From QHBQ01 sp038230695 (lineage in GTDB: Bacteria; Chloroflexota; Chloroflexia; QHBQ01): a stretch of DNA of 12,111 nt. Positions 5,865 to 12,024 of this stretch are shown here, one piece after another. How positions within the stretch are numbered: position 1 is the stretch's first letter; every line of letters begins with the position of its first letter. The stretch spans positions 1 through 12,111 of the forward strand of contig JBBRMT010000144.1 of NCBI GenBank assembly GCA_038230695.1, read 5' to 3'. Under the pieces are notes generated by a model. It did not search any database and was not told where the DNA came from. It worked only from the letters and a program-made list of their open reading frames with translations. Position numbers and translations under genes: made by a program.

Positions 5865-6716
5865 ATGGGCGACGAACCTGCAGACGAGCAACAAGTAAAG
5901 GTGAGCATTACGAAGGTGGTGGATTTTTACGGTGACCAGATCTCTGCTGCCCAAGGCGCTGATGGAGAGATCTACGTGCCGCTCAATCCGCTAACCACCT
6001 TCCTTGGATTGGAAAGGCGAGGACAGATGCAGCGTATTGGCCGCGATCCAGTGCTGTCCAAGCGTACCCGCTCCCTCACTATCGACACTGGCGGCGGCCC
6101 GCAGAAGCAGGTATGTCTACCGCTTGACTTGCTCCCTGGATGGTTGTTCGGTATCAGCCAGGCCCGCGTAGGTAGTGAGCTTCAGGACAAGCTCAACCGC
6201 TACCGCGAGGAGTGCTTCCGCGTTTTGTGGAGCGCCTTCAGGGATGAGATTATGCCTGCTAACCAGCCCCTTGCCACCGGCCTGACTTCGGCGCAGCAGA
6301 CGCTTGAGATGATTCGGGTGATGGAACATCTTGCCGAGCAACAGGTGGAGATGGAATCCCGCGTTGTCCAGGTCGAGGGTAGGCAAGGAACGCTGGAAAG
6401 TTATATGCGGGGCTTCATCCAGGATACCAGGAGCCGCCTTACTGCGCTGGAGTTGCGCCTCGACCCTACCGCTGTGATTACTGAGGAGCAGGCCGCGCAG
6501 CTAGTAATCGCGGTGAAGACGCTGGCTTATGAGCTTGAGGAGCGGGGTAAGGTCGGCACCTACCAAAGCGGATATGCACGTGTCTACAGCGAACTGTATC
6601 GTCGCTACGATGTGAAGACCTACAAGAACCTACGCCGGGACCGCTACGATGCGGCGATGGTCTGGCTGAGACAGTGGTATGACGAGGTTATCGGCACGGA
6701 TAAAGGCAGCGAGTGA
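5865..6716 (+). CDS. Antirepressor-like protein, P22_AR_N plus ORF6C-like domains
   Basis: The product has 283 residues. Residues ~20-130 (VPLNPLTTFLGL, RIGRDPVLSKRTR, GGPQKQVCLPLDLLPGWLFGI, LNRYREECFRVLWSAF) follow the P22 antirepressor N-terminal domain closely, including the CLPLDLLPGWLFGI core. A helical, Gln/Glu-rich middle is likely coiled coil. Residues ~195-275 (ITEEQAAQLVIAVKTLA, SGYARVYSELYRRYDVKTYKNL) resemble the ORF6C domain of phage proteins. ATG 5865 is chosen over GTG 5829, which lies inside the hairpin; GGAGAGG (5853-5859) is five bases upstream. In phages such proteins inactivate repressors; in plasmid-like elements their targets are unknown. Position directly behind parAB suggests a regulatory role for the element, perhaps acting on the operon's HTH protein (inference). 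Confidence 0.85.
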   Translation: MGDEPADEQQVKVSITKVVDFYGDQISAAQGADGEIYVPLNPLTTFLGLERRGQMQRIGRDPVLSKRTRSLTIDTGGGPQKQVCLPLDLLPGWLFGISQARVGSELQDKLNRYREECFRVLWSAFRDEIMPANQPLATGLTSAQQTLEMIRVMEHLAEQQVEMESRVVQVEGRQGTLESYMRGFIQDTRSRLTALELRLDPTAVITEEQAAQLVIAVKTLAYELEERGKVGTYQSGYARVYSELYRRYDVKTYKNLRRDRYDAAMVWLRQWYDEVIGTDKGSE

Positions 6717-6994
6717 TGTATATCAACCGACTTGAAAACAACACTGCTGGCTGGGTGCCGCTGGGCTGGCGCGATTGGCAGGAGTAATGGACCGACCGCA
6801 GCCTGGGCGAAGCGAGGCTACGCACATTGCGGACGCTAATGAGGCAGCCGAAGGGCGCAGAAGAGCGGCGCAGTGGCAGATTTAGGGAGATGTTCAAGGG
6901 GGATGTGTCAGATATTCCCGCCCCAAATGGGAAGCCGTGGTCACTAATGGTTGTCGCGGCATCGGGAGCGAAGTTGTTTATTTGCTCTGCATAG
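6716..6994 (+). pseudogene. Possible small gene broken by TAA
   Basis: ATG 6716 overlaps the last base of the preceding TGA, as in coupled genes. The frame gives MYINRLENNTAGWVPLGWRDWQE, TAA at 6785-6787, then continues open for 68 codons: WTDRSLGEARLRTLRTLMRQ, later GRFREMFKGDVSDIP and GKPWSLMVVAASGAKLFI, ending TAG 6992-6994. The composition after the TAA looks protein-like rather than random, so I read it as one ~90-residue protein with a nonsense codon. I do not recognise the family. Alternatively only the 23-residue peptide is made, or a separate ATG at 6787 (another frame, 32 codons) is used. Confidence 0.35.
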
Positions 6995-7130
6995 GAGCTG
7001 CCCTGGATGGGCGAGCCGATAAGAGAAGACAGGTCGAGTGTATCAGTGAAAGGAGCAGCACCGGACCAGAGTTAAACTTTCGCTCACGTCATGTGAGCCA
7101 ACGCCCTCACCGTCGGGGCTGAATGACGGC

Positions 7131-7235
7131 AAAAATGAGAAACCCACTGGCGTGCTTGCTGGCTTAGACAGTGGGTTCCGAGGATAACCAGACACTCCTT
7201 GCGGAGATGCCCATCTATTTTATGCTCTTTTTGCT
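7131..7235 (-). ncRNA. Predicted minus-strand small RNA, possible antisense regulator of the initiator leader
   Basis: A consensus promoter at 7271-7242 would start RNA near 7235 on the minus strand. About 60 bases on, the RNA forms the stem AACCCACTG/CAGTGGGTT (19-base loop), followed within four bases by UUUUU (7135-7131), a plausible though imperfect intrinsic terminator. The result is an RNA of ~105 nt. It contains CTCC-GCAA-GGAG, a short stem with a GNRA-type tetraloop, and a 16-codon frame beginning ATGGGCATC and ending at TAA in the terminator stem, so a leader peptide cannot be excluded. If the initiator mRNA starts upstream of 7131, this RNA is antisense to its 5' leader, as in countertranscript copy control. 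Confidence 0.45.
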
Positions 7236-7241
7236 GAGAGC

Positions 7242-7271
7242 ATTATAGCACAGCAGGCAGAACGCTGTCAA
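7242..7271 (-). promoter_or_regulatory. Perfect-consensus minus-strand promoter
   Basis: Read on the minus strand: TTGACA (7271-7266), an 18-base spacer, TATAAT (7247-7242), with TGC immediately before the -10. Both hexamers match the sigma-70 consensus exactly. It fires away from the initiator gene into the small-RNA region. Confidence 0.65.
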
Positions 7272-7320
7272 GGGGTTTGGTTGAAGATTGCCCAAATTGG
7301 GCATGGAAAGGGCCAAATCC

Positions 7321-8994
7321 ATGAACCCCGCCAACTCTGCACGCCCGGGTGAGACCGGACGGGCAATCAAAGTATTCCTGCCAGCAGCAGGCATACGCGG
7401 TACAACCCAAAATAACCAGGATGCGAACGCCAATTACGGCGCGATGCGGGCCAACCACTCCGCATTCCGCACTCCGCACTCCACACTCACGCTCACTCCC
7501 CGCAACATCCATTCGACCTCCGGCTGGCTGTGGCAGGAGAAGAGCGCGCTGCGTACCCTCGGCCAGTATTTCAGCGGACCGCGACTCCTCGCCGCTCGCT
7601 CGATATACCTCGCGCTCACTGAGATCGCATCCAACCAGTTCACTCCCGCCCGCGCCCACACCTCGTGCGCTTACCTGGGCAGCGTCGCGGGTTGCAGCGA
7701 AAGCTCGGTCAGGCGCTACCTGCGCGAGTTCGTCAGCCTGAGCCTGGTTGCCGTAGAGATGGGCATCCACCAGGCGAACACGTATATCCTGCTCGGCGAA
7801 GCGAAGTCGCCCGACGCGCTAGCGGCCGGGGAGATGCCGCTGGCCGATGGCGGTGGCCGCAGCCGCACTGCTTCATCTGACCAGGACCGCCGAGCCACGC
7901 AACCGACTCAGGTTCGGCCCACTCCAGCCCGCTCGAGTATCAGCCCCGTCGCCCGAGGTGATGGCCGCAGCGGAGCTGGTGCAGGAGGAGCGGCAGCAAG
8001 GGCCACCGGCGCAATTGCCCCCCAAAAGGGTGAGAGTAGGGCTGTCACTGGTGGCACCCCTGATCGCGCCACCATGTCCGGTAGAGCAGGTGGGCGAAGG
8101 CGCACGAGACCTGCAGCCGGTGATAGCCCAGCGCACGGCGAGGATGCCATCAGCAGCCGGGGGAAGAGCGTTAGGGCGGTCACTGTTGACCACCCTACTT
8201 TGCCGGTCGCTACGCATGAAGACATACCGAGGGCTGTCACTGGTGGAAGCCAAATAGAAAGAATCAAAGAATCAAAGAATCAAGAACAACAAACAGACGG
8301 TGTTGTTGTTGTTGGTTCGAGGGATGATGCTTTCGCAGTTGGCGAACCCACCGCTGCCGGTGGTGCGGGCATACTAATCCCAGCGGGGCAGGATAAGCTA
8401 CTCACCGACGAGCAGCAGGCAGCGGCCCAGGCTCTCACCGGCATTGGGATACGCAAGTCAGTCGCGGCGAAGATGGCGGCTACCCACCCCCCCGCCGATG
8501 TGCGCGCCTGGGTGCGCTACGCTATACGCCAGAGTAATCTCAAGAGCCGCGCGGGCTTCGTGCTGACGATGCTGGCGGCCGGAGAAGCGCCACCCGCGCC
8601 GATTAGCAGCGGATACGTTCAGCATCCACAGCAGAACACCGATCCAGCTCTGGAACCACAACCTGAGCCACCCCACGGGCTGACAGAGGTATTGGCAGAG
8701 CAGGGAACGGTGGCGACTACGCCTTCACCGTCATCGGCAAGAGATGCGGCCATCTGGCAAGCGGCGCAGGAGCGATTGAGGGATAGAGTATCGGGTGCGG
8801 CATGGGGGATGTGGCTACAGCACGTGCGGCTGGTGGCAGTGAGGGGCGACCTGGTGCAACTCGCCAGCCCGGCGGTCGGTGCGGCTGAGACCTTCGAGCG
8901 GCGCTACGCCGGTGATGTCCGCGAGGTGTTGGGCGACCTGCTGGGTAGGGCGGTCGAGGTCGAGTTCATGCACAGGGAGAGGCTGGCCGCCTAG
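7321..8994 (+). CDS. Replication-initiator-like protein: winged helix, DnaD/Rep-like helical segment, C-terminal DnaA domain I-like module
   Basis: The product has 557 residues from ATG 7321, which is preceded by GGAAAGG with nine bases spacing; in-frame TTG 7288 and ATG 7303 are alternatives. Residues ~66-158 contain a winged helix (LAARSIYLALTEIAS, then LGSVAGCSESSVRRYLREFV and the wing to YILL), as in plasmid and phage replication initiators. Residues ~160-355 are Gly/Ala/Arg/Pro-rich and look disordered. Residues ~360-422 (GIRKSVAAKMAATHP, DVRAWVRYAI, SRAGFVLTMLAAGE) resemble helical segments of Rep-type proteins. Residues ~475-555 (IWQAAQERLRDRVSGAAW through GDLLGRAVEVEFM) resemble DnaA domain I, the part that contacts helicase and partner proteins. 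No AAA+ motor is present. Likely role: bind an origin and recruit the replication machinery. It ends at TAG. Confidence 0.65.
   Translation: MNPANSARPGETGRAIKVFLPAAGIRGTTQNNQDANANYGAMRANHSAFRTPHSTLTLTPRNIHSTSGWLWQEKSALRTLGQYFSGPRLLAARSIYLALTEIASNQFTPARAHTSCAYLGSVAGCSESSVRRYLREFVSLSLVAVEMGIHQANTYILLGEAKSPDALAAGEMPLADGGGRSRTASSDQDRRATQPTQVRPTPARSSISPVARGDGRSGAGAGGAAARATGAIAPQKGESRAVTGGTPDRATMSGRAGGRRRTRPAAGDSPAHGEDAISSRGKSVRAVTVDHPTLPVATHEDIPRAVTGGSQIERIKESKNQEQQTDGVVVVGSRDDAFAVGEPTAAGGAGILIPAGQDKLLTDEQQAAAQALTGIGIRKSVAAKMAATHPPADVRAWVRYAIRQSNLKSRAGFVLTMLAAGEAPPAPISSGYVQHPQQNTDPALEPQPEPPHGLTEVLAEQGTVATTPSPSSARDAAIWQAAQERLRDRVSGAAWGMWLQHVRLVAVRGDLVQLASPAVGAAETFERRYAGDVREVLGDLLGRAVEVEFMHRERLAA
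7460..7487 (+). repeat. Four 7-bp tandem repeats in the N-terminal coding region of the initiator
   Basis: CCGCATT, CCGCACT, CCGCACT, CCACACT follow one another without spacers. Seven is not a multiple of three, so the encoded peptide does not repeat. This suggests a spread simple-sequence repeat tolerated in a non-conserved N-terminal extension. Confidence 0.7.
8038..8246 (+). repeat. Three 17-bp direct repeats (candidate iterons) inside the initiator gene
   Basis: AGGGCTGTCACTGGTGG occurs identically at 8038-8054 and 8230-8246; 8173-8189 (AGGGCGGTCACTGTTGA) matches at 14 of 17. All three are in the same reading frame and encode RAVTGG or RAVTVD. Distances are 135 and 57 bp. The two identical copies use the same codons, including AGG, which suggests constraint or recent duplication at DNA level. 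Confidence 0.65.
8261..8284 (+). repeat. AT-rich 8-bp tandem repeat beside the candidate iterons
   Basis: GAATCAAA, GAATCAAA, GAATCAAG lie 14 bases after the last 17-bp repeat. With the flanking A-rich bases and the AACAACA/TGTTGTT inverted repeat to about 8318, this is a local AT-rich island in GC-rich surroundings, as expected of a DNA-unwinding element. Confidence 0.6.
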
Positions 8995-9187
8995 CTGGAC
9001 GGCTTTCCAGCGTCTATGGTGAGGCATTGTCTTGGACTCTTGCAACGAAGTTCGCTCACTCCCTTGTTCCCCACGCCCTACGCTTACCGGGGCTGACCAA
9101 GCGGATTTCGCTGGATACACCTGCTCGATGACGGAGTACGCGCCGAGGCCACTCTTCTTCGCCAGGTAGCACCGAAGGAGAACGAAA

Positions 9188-10171
9188 TTGCAAAATAGTG
9201 CGATCAAAGATTCAAGGCTAAACTACGCCGTCCGCGAAATGACCGAGGCCGACATCCCCGTGCTGGTGGACTTCTACAACGCGCTGGAGGCCGCCGAGCC
9301 GACTGAAGAGAGCTACAGTGTAGCCGAATATGAGCGAAGATACCATGAGCCGGACCGCCAGCACTGCACCCGACTGATGGCACATCTGACCAACGATGAC
9401 GGCAGTGAGGGCAGACTTATCGGCTACGGGGAAGTGTACAAACCGGACAATGTTGACGCGGCCTGGTCGCGCCTGCACGTGCTGCCGGAGTATCGAGGGC
9501 GTGGTATCGGTAACACCCTCTATCGTCAGCTCGGGCAAATCGTGTTGGTTAGGAAAGCGACCGAGTGGCGCGTCTCGCCGCACCAGAGTTACAAGCTGGG
9601 CATTGCGTTCTGGCAGCGGCGCGGCTTTGTAACCAATCGCTATGACTTGCTGCTGCGCCTGCAAGCAGCTACAAGCGTGCCCCAGCCGCAGATACCCACC
9701 GGTTTCGCTATCCGCAACTTCGTGCCGGGACAGGATGAGGCGGCGCTGTGGCGAGTGAGCAACGAGTCGTTCGCCGAACACTACTGGGCGGAGGAGCAGA
9801 CACTGGAGGAGCTGGTCTACTGGACCAGGCAGCCTGGCTTTCACCCCAGCGACATCATCTTTGCTTGCGCCGATGAGCAGGTGGTTGGCTTCTGCTGGAC
9901 CGAGGTTATCGAGGAGGATATCGCCCGTCGTGGCATCGCGGTGGGCTGGGTAAATGACCTGGGCGTTATCCCCGCATACCGGCGGCGCAGGCTGGGCCGC
10001 ACCCTGCTGATAATGGGTATCCACTACCTGCGCCAGCGAGTCGCCATCGTCGAACTTGGGGTCGAGGATCAAAACCAGAAAGCGATGCCTCTTTACGAGA
10101 GCATCGGCTTTGCCCCATACAGCGGGCAGGTGGATATGGAGAAGAAGCTAACGGTAGATTTAGAGGCATAG
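9188..10171 (+). CDS. Tandem-domain GNAT N-acetyltransferase
   Basis: The product has 327 residues with two GNAT folds. Domain 1 (~12-155) carries an acetyl-CoA pyrophosphate loop in LHVLPEYRGRGIGNTLY (R103, G106, G108), followed by a typical AFWQRRGF C-terminal motif. Domain 2 (~170-320) has LGVIPAYRRRRLGRTLL, where the central Gly of the loop is Arg268, then PLYESIGFAPY. Domain 1 thus keeps the canonical loop and domain 2 is altered in one position. The layout recalls MshD or other two-domain acetyltransferases, but the substrate is unknown. TTG 9188 is the start because AAGGAG (9175-9180) lies seven bases before it and the conserved fold begins soon after. No promoter was found in the 193-base gap upstream. 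It ends at TAG followed by unrelated sequence, so that TAG is a real stop. Confidence 0.85.
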   Translation: MQNSAIKDSRLNYAVREMTEADIPVLVDFYNALEAAEPTEESYSVAEYERRYHEPDRQHCTRLMAHLTNDDGSEGRLIGYGEVYKPDNVDAAWSRLHVLPEYRGRGIGNTLYRQLGQIVLVRKATEWRVSPHQSYKLGIAFWQRRGFVTNRYDLLLRLQAATSVPQPQIPTGFAIRNFVPGQDEAALWRVSNESFAEHYWAEEQTLEELVYWTRQPGFHPSDIIFACADEQVVGFCWTEVIEEDIARRGIAVGWVNDLGVIPAYRRRRLGRTLLIMGIHYLRQRVAIVELGVEDQNQKAMPLYESIGFAPYSGQVDMEKKLTVDLEA

Positions 10172-10277
10172 GGAGGGGCTAAAAAGGTAGATGCACAGGT
10201 AGTGGCCCATGGCGTGCGCGACACGCCCGTCCAGAGTCGCCTCTACTACATTAGCCACTCCCTGCCGTGGTCAGCCC

Positions 10278-10305
10278 TTGACAGATTCTCAAACTCAGCT
10301 ACAAT
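10278..10305 (+). promoter_or_regulatory. Promoter of the second ParB-like gene
   Basis: TTGACA (10278-10283), a 16-base spacer and TACAAT (10300-10305) match the consensus at 11 of 12 positions. The transcript would start near 10312 and give a ~60-base leader ending in AAGGAG before ATG 10374. Confidence 0.65.
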
Positions 10306-10373
10306 TATATCTAACATGGCACGTTGCTGTTCAGAACACCACACAACGCACATAACCGAGAAGGAGAAATCCA

Positions 10374-11452
10374 ATGCCACAGCTAGAGATAGTAAGCCTC
10401 GACGATATAGCGCTACCGGTGCATCATCCTCGTAGTCAGACTGGCGCTGTAGATGAGCTAGCAAAGTCAATTACCAGCACTGGGTCTTCAATTCATCGCT
10501 CTCCCTCAAACGTAAAGCAGACGGCAGCCTGGAGATCATCTGCGGCGTGCGCCGCGCTCTGGCGATGTGGGAGGTGGCAAGTAAGGATGATGAGTTTACG
10601 CCGAATGTCAGCGCGATCATCTACGATGAGGACGAGCTTGATGCGGTAACGGAGTGGAAGCTAGCGCTCGATGAGAACCGACTGCACCGGCCCCTCCCGC
10701 CCGTTGATGAGGCCAGAGCAGTAGTTGAGCTGAGGCTGCGGCTGGATTGTCTGGCGCTGCGCGAGACACTGGAAGATAAACAAGGTTGGGACGAGGATGA
10801 GATACCCCAAAGTCTGGAGCAGTGGCGGACAGAATATGAGCGTCTCACCGCTATGGCACACGCGAGTGGACACTTCCTGGGAACGAAGACCAGCGTCACC
10901 TGGAAGCAGGTTGAGGAGTATCTGGGCATCACTGAGGCACAGAGTAGGGCCATGCGCCAGCTGGCTAATGCGCCAATCGCGACCCAGGGTGCGCTCCTGA
11001 ATACTAACCTGTCAAGGAGGCGCCAACTGGCTATAACTCATGCTCCCGCCGAGCGGCAGGTTGAGCTGGTAGAGGCGACCCAGATGGTAGGTTACACGCC
11101 AGCCCTTGTGATAGAAGCGACCGCATCCGCGCTAAAGAATGAGAACGGTACTCAACACAGCGCTGTCGCGGTGCTGGAATTGACACAACGCGTCCACCAG
11201 GCAAGACCGCAGATGAATAGAGCCGCACTCACTGCTCAGGTGCTATGGCTGCTTAACCAGCCTGAACTTGCACCGGAGAGCGGATTGGACACGATTACAA
11301 TTGACACAGACTTGTTTATGGAACTATCCCGCGGCATGATGGAAAGACTAAAGGATGAGATTATCTACTGCCGCGCCAATGGTATGGAAGATCTGGCACA
11401 GAGGGGAATTGATGGCATGCGGGACATAATCCGTATGCTCGAGGCAGCATAA
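10374..11452 (+). pseudogene. Second ParB-like protein gene, frameshifted in its N-terminal domain
   Basis: ATG 10374, behind GAAGGAGAA, gives LEIVSLDDIALPVHHPRSQ then GAVDELAKSITSTG, a clear ParB box I region. A net one-base loss between about 10482 and 10505 moves the frame. It resumes as LKRKADGSLEIICGVRRALAMW (box II, G.RR..A) and LALDENRLHRPLPPVDEA (box III), then an HTH-like TWKQVEEYLGITEAQSRAMRQL, and a long helical C-terminus to TAA 11450-11452. The downstream frame alone is 301 codons from GTG 10547, but that start lies inside box II, so it would lack the first part of the fold. Despite this it has its own strong promoter. No ParA is adjacent. It could be a Noc-like or nucleoid-type ParB paralogue. 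A sequencing indel is a real alternative to decay. Confidence 0.65.
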
Positions 11453-11577
11453 CTTATAAGAAAGCGTAGACAAGACACAGCGGTTAGGCAGATGTTCTTG
11501 CCAGTTCTCCACCGCTCCGGACACCGCACCAGAAGGTTGTTGTGAACGTAAGCGGGTTAAGTGGTCGGCGTTCGCGC

Positions 11578-11626
11578 CCCACTCCCGGCCCAGCCGAGCT
11601 GGTACTCGGGCTGGGCCGGGAGTGGG
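11578..11626. repeat. Long GC-rich hairpin
   Basis: CCCACTCCCGGCCCAGCC (11578-11595) pairs perfectly over 18 bases with 11609-11626, around a 13-base loop that itself contains GAG/CTC. No T-run follows on either strand, so it is not a standard terminator. Single-strand origin, transfer origin or protein-binding stem are possibilities. Confidence 0.75.
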
Positions 11627-11745
11627 CGGGCGGCAGAAAAGCGGTGCGGCAGCGCCGAGGCTCGATGTTAAGGAGATGCACCCGTAAGCGCCACCTGGTT
11701 GCACTGATCGGGCTACTATAGTACAGCCAACGAGTGGTGTCTAGC

Positions 11746-11767
11746 TTAGAGTTACGAACAACTCTAA
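11746..11767. repeat. 8-bp perfect hairpin
   Basis: TTAGAGTT, loop ACGAAC, AACTCTAA. It is followed by CCCTCC and a second TCTAACC, so TCTAACC occurs twice within 20 bases. Function unknown; an operator-like site is possible. Confidence 0.5.
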
Positions 11768-11867
11768 CCCTCCTCTAACCGCTGGTTCAGGTGAATCTAA
11801 TCTGCATATGCGATTATATAGGTGTAAGTTCTAAACGCGCCAGCCACATCGAACACACAAAGCCATC

Positions 11868-11888
11868 TTCTTCCTTTCCTTTCCTTTC
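11868..11888 (+). repeat. Pyrimidine tract with 5-bp tandem units
   Basis: An uninterrupted C/T run built mainly of TTTCC units lies just before the terminator-like stem. On the minus strand it reads as repeated GGAAA. Confidence 0.6.
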
Positions 11889-11896
11889 TGCTGCTG

Positions 11897-11952
11897 AACA
11901 ACAATCCTGGTTATGTCGGAATGGGGCCGACCTGACCAGGATTGCTGTTTTT
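11897..11952 (+). terminator. Intrinsic terminator-like stem with nested hairpin and T-run
   Basis: CAATCCTGGT (11902-11911) pairs with ACCAGGATTG (11935-11944). The stem extends by AACA/TGTT across one mismatch, and the loop contains GTCGG/CCGAC (11915-11919, 11927-11931). TTTTT at 11948-11952 follows on the + strand only. It lies ~450 bases beyond the last gene, so it would end a long untranslated tail or a separate non-coding transcript. Confidence 0.6.
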
Positions 11953-12024
11953 GCTATCCTGTGACAACCTCTGTGCAACCCAGCCGCCCGACTACACGTA
12001 TAAATAGCGGAAGGCGAACATGAT

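Larger units (their letters stand above)
6995..7302. other. Non-coding region with clustered inverted repeats upstream of the initiator gene
   Basis: No convincing gene. Inverted repeats in order: GCTCAC/GTGAGC (7082-7087, 7093-7098), CCGTC/GACGG (7110-7114, 7125-7129), AACCCACTG/CAGTGGGTT (7141-7149, 7169-7177), ATGCTCT/AGAGCAT (7222-7243), and a near-palindrome GCCC..GGGC (7290-7302). A minus-strand promoter sits at 7242-7271. No good + strand promoter was identified. Confidence 0.6.
11453..12024. other. Non-coding, structured region after the ParB-like gene
   Basis: No convincing gene in 572 bases. It holds an 18-bp GC-rich hairpin (11578-11626), an 8-bp hairpin (11746-11767), an 8-bp palindrome ACTATAGT flanked by GGCT and AGCC (around 11712-11729), the palindrome GCATATGC, a CTTTC-type pyrimidine tract and a terminator-like stem (11897-11952). 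TATAAA at 11999-12004 lacks a convincing -35. Confidence 0.5.

Noticed and set aside
6937..7122. 61-codon + strand frame in the intergenic region
   Set aside because: No ribosome binding site and no protein-like pattern; it runs through two hairpins.
7847..8257. 136-codon + strand frame overlapping the initiator gene
   Set aside because: Low-complexity sequence in the alternative frame of a GC-rich disordered segment; the main frame links the N- and C-terminal domains without interruption.
9218..10072. 284-codon minus-strand open frame
   Set aside because: Antisense shadow of the GNAT gene, which has strong motifs and a good ribosome binding site.
11348..11704. 118-codon minus-strand frame
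   Set aside because: Partly antisense to the ParB-like gene and partly across the GC-rich hairpin; Pro/Gly-rich, no motif.
11999..12004. TATAAA as -10 for the terminal membrane protein gene
   Set aside because: No acceptable -35 at 16-18 bases, and the transcript start would fall inside the Shine-Dalgarno.
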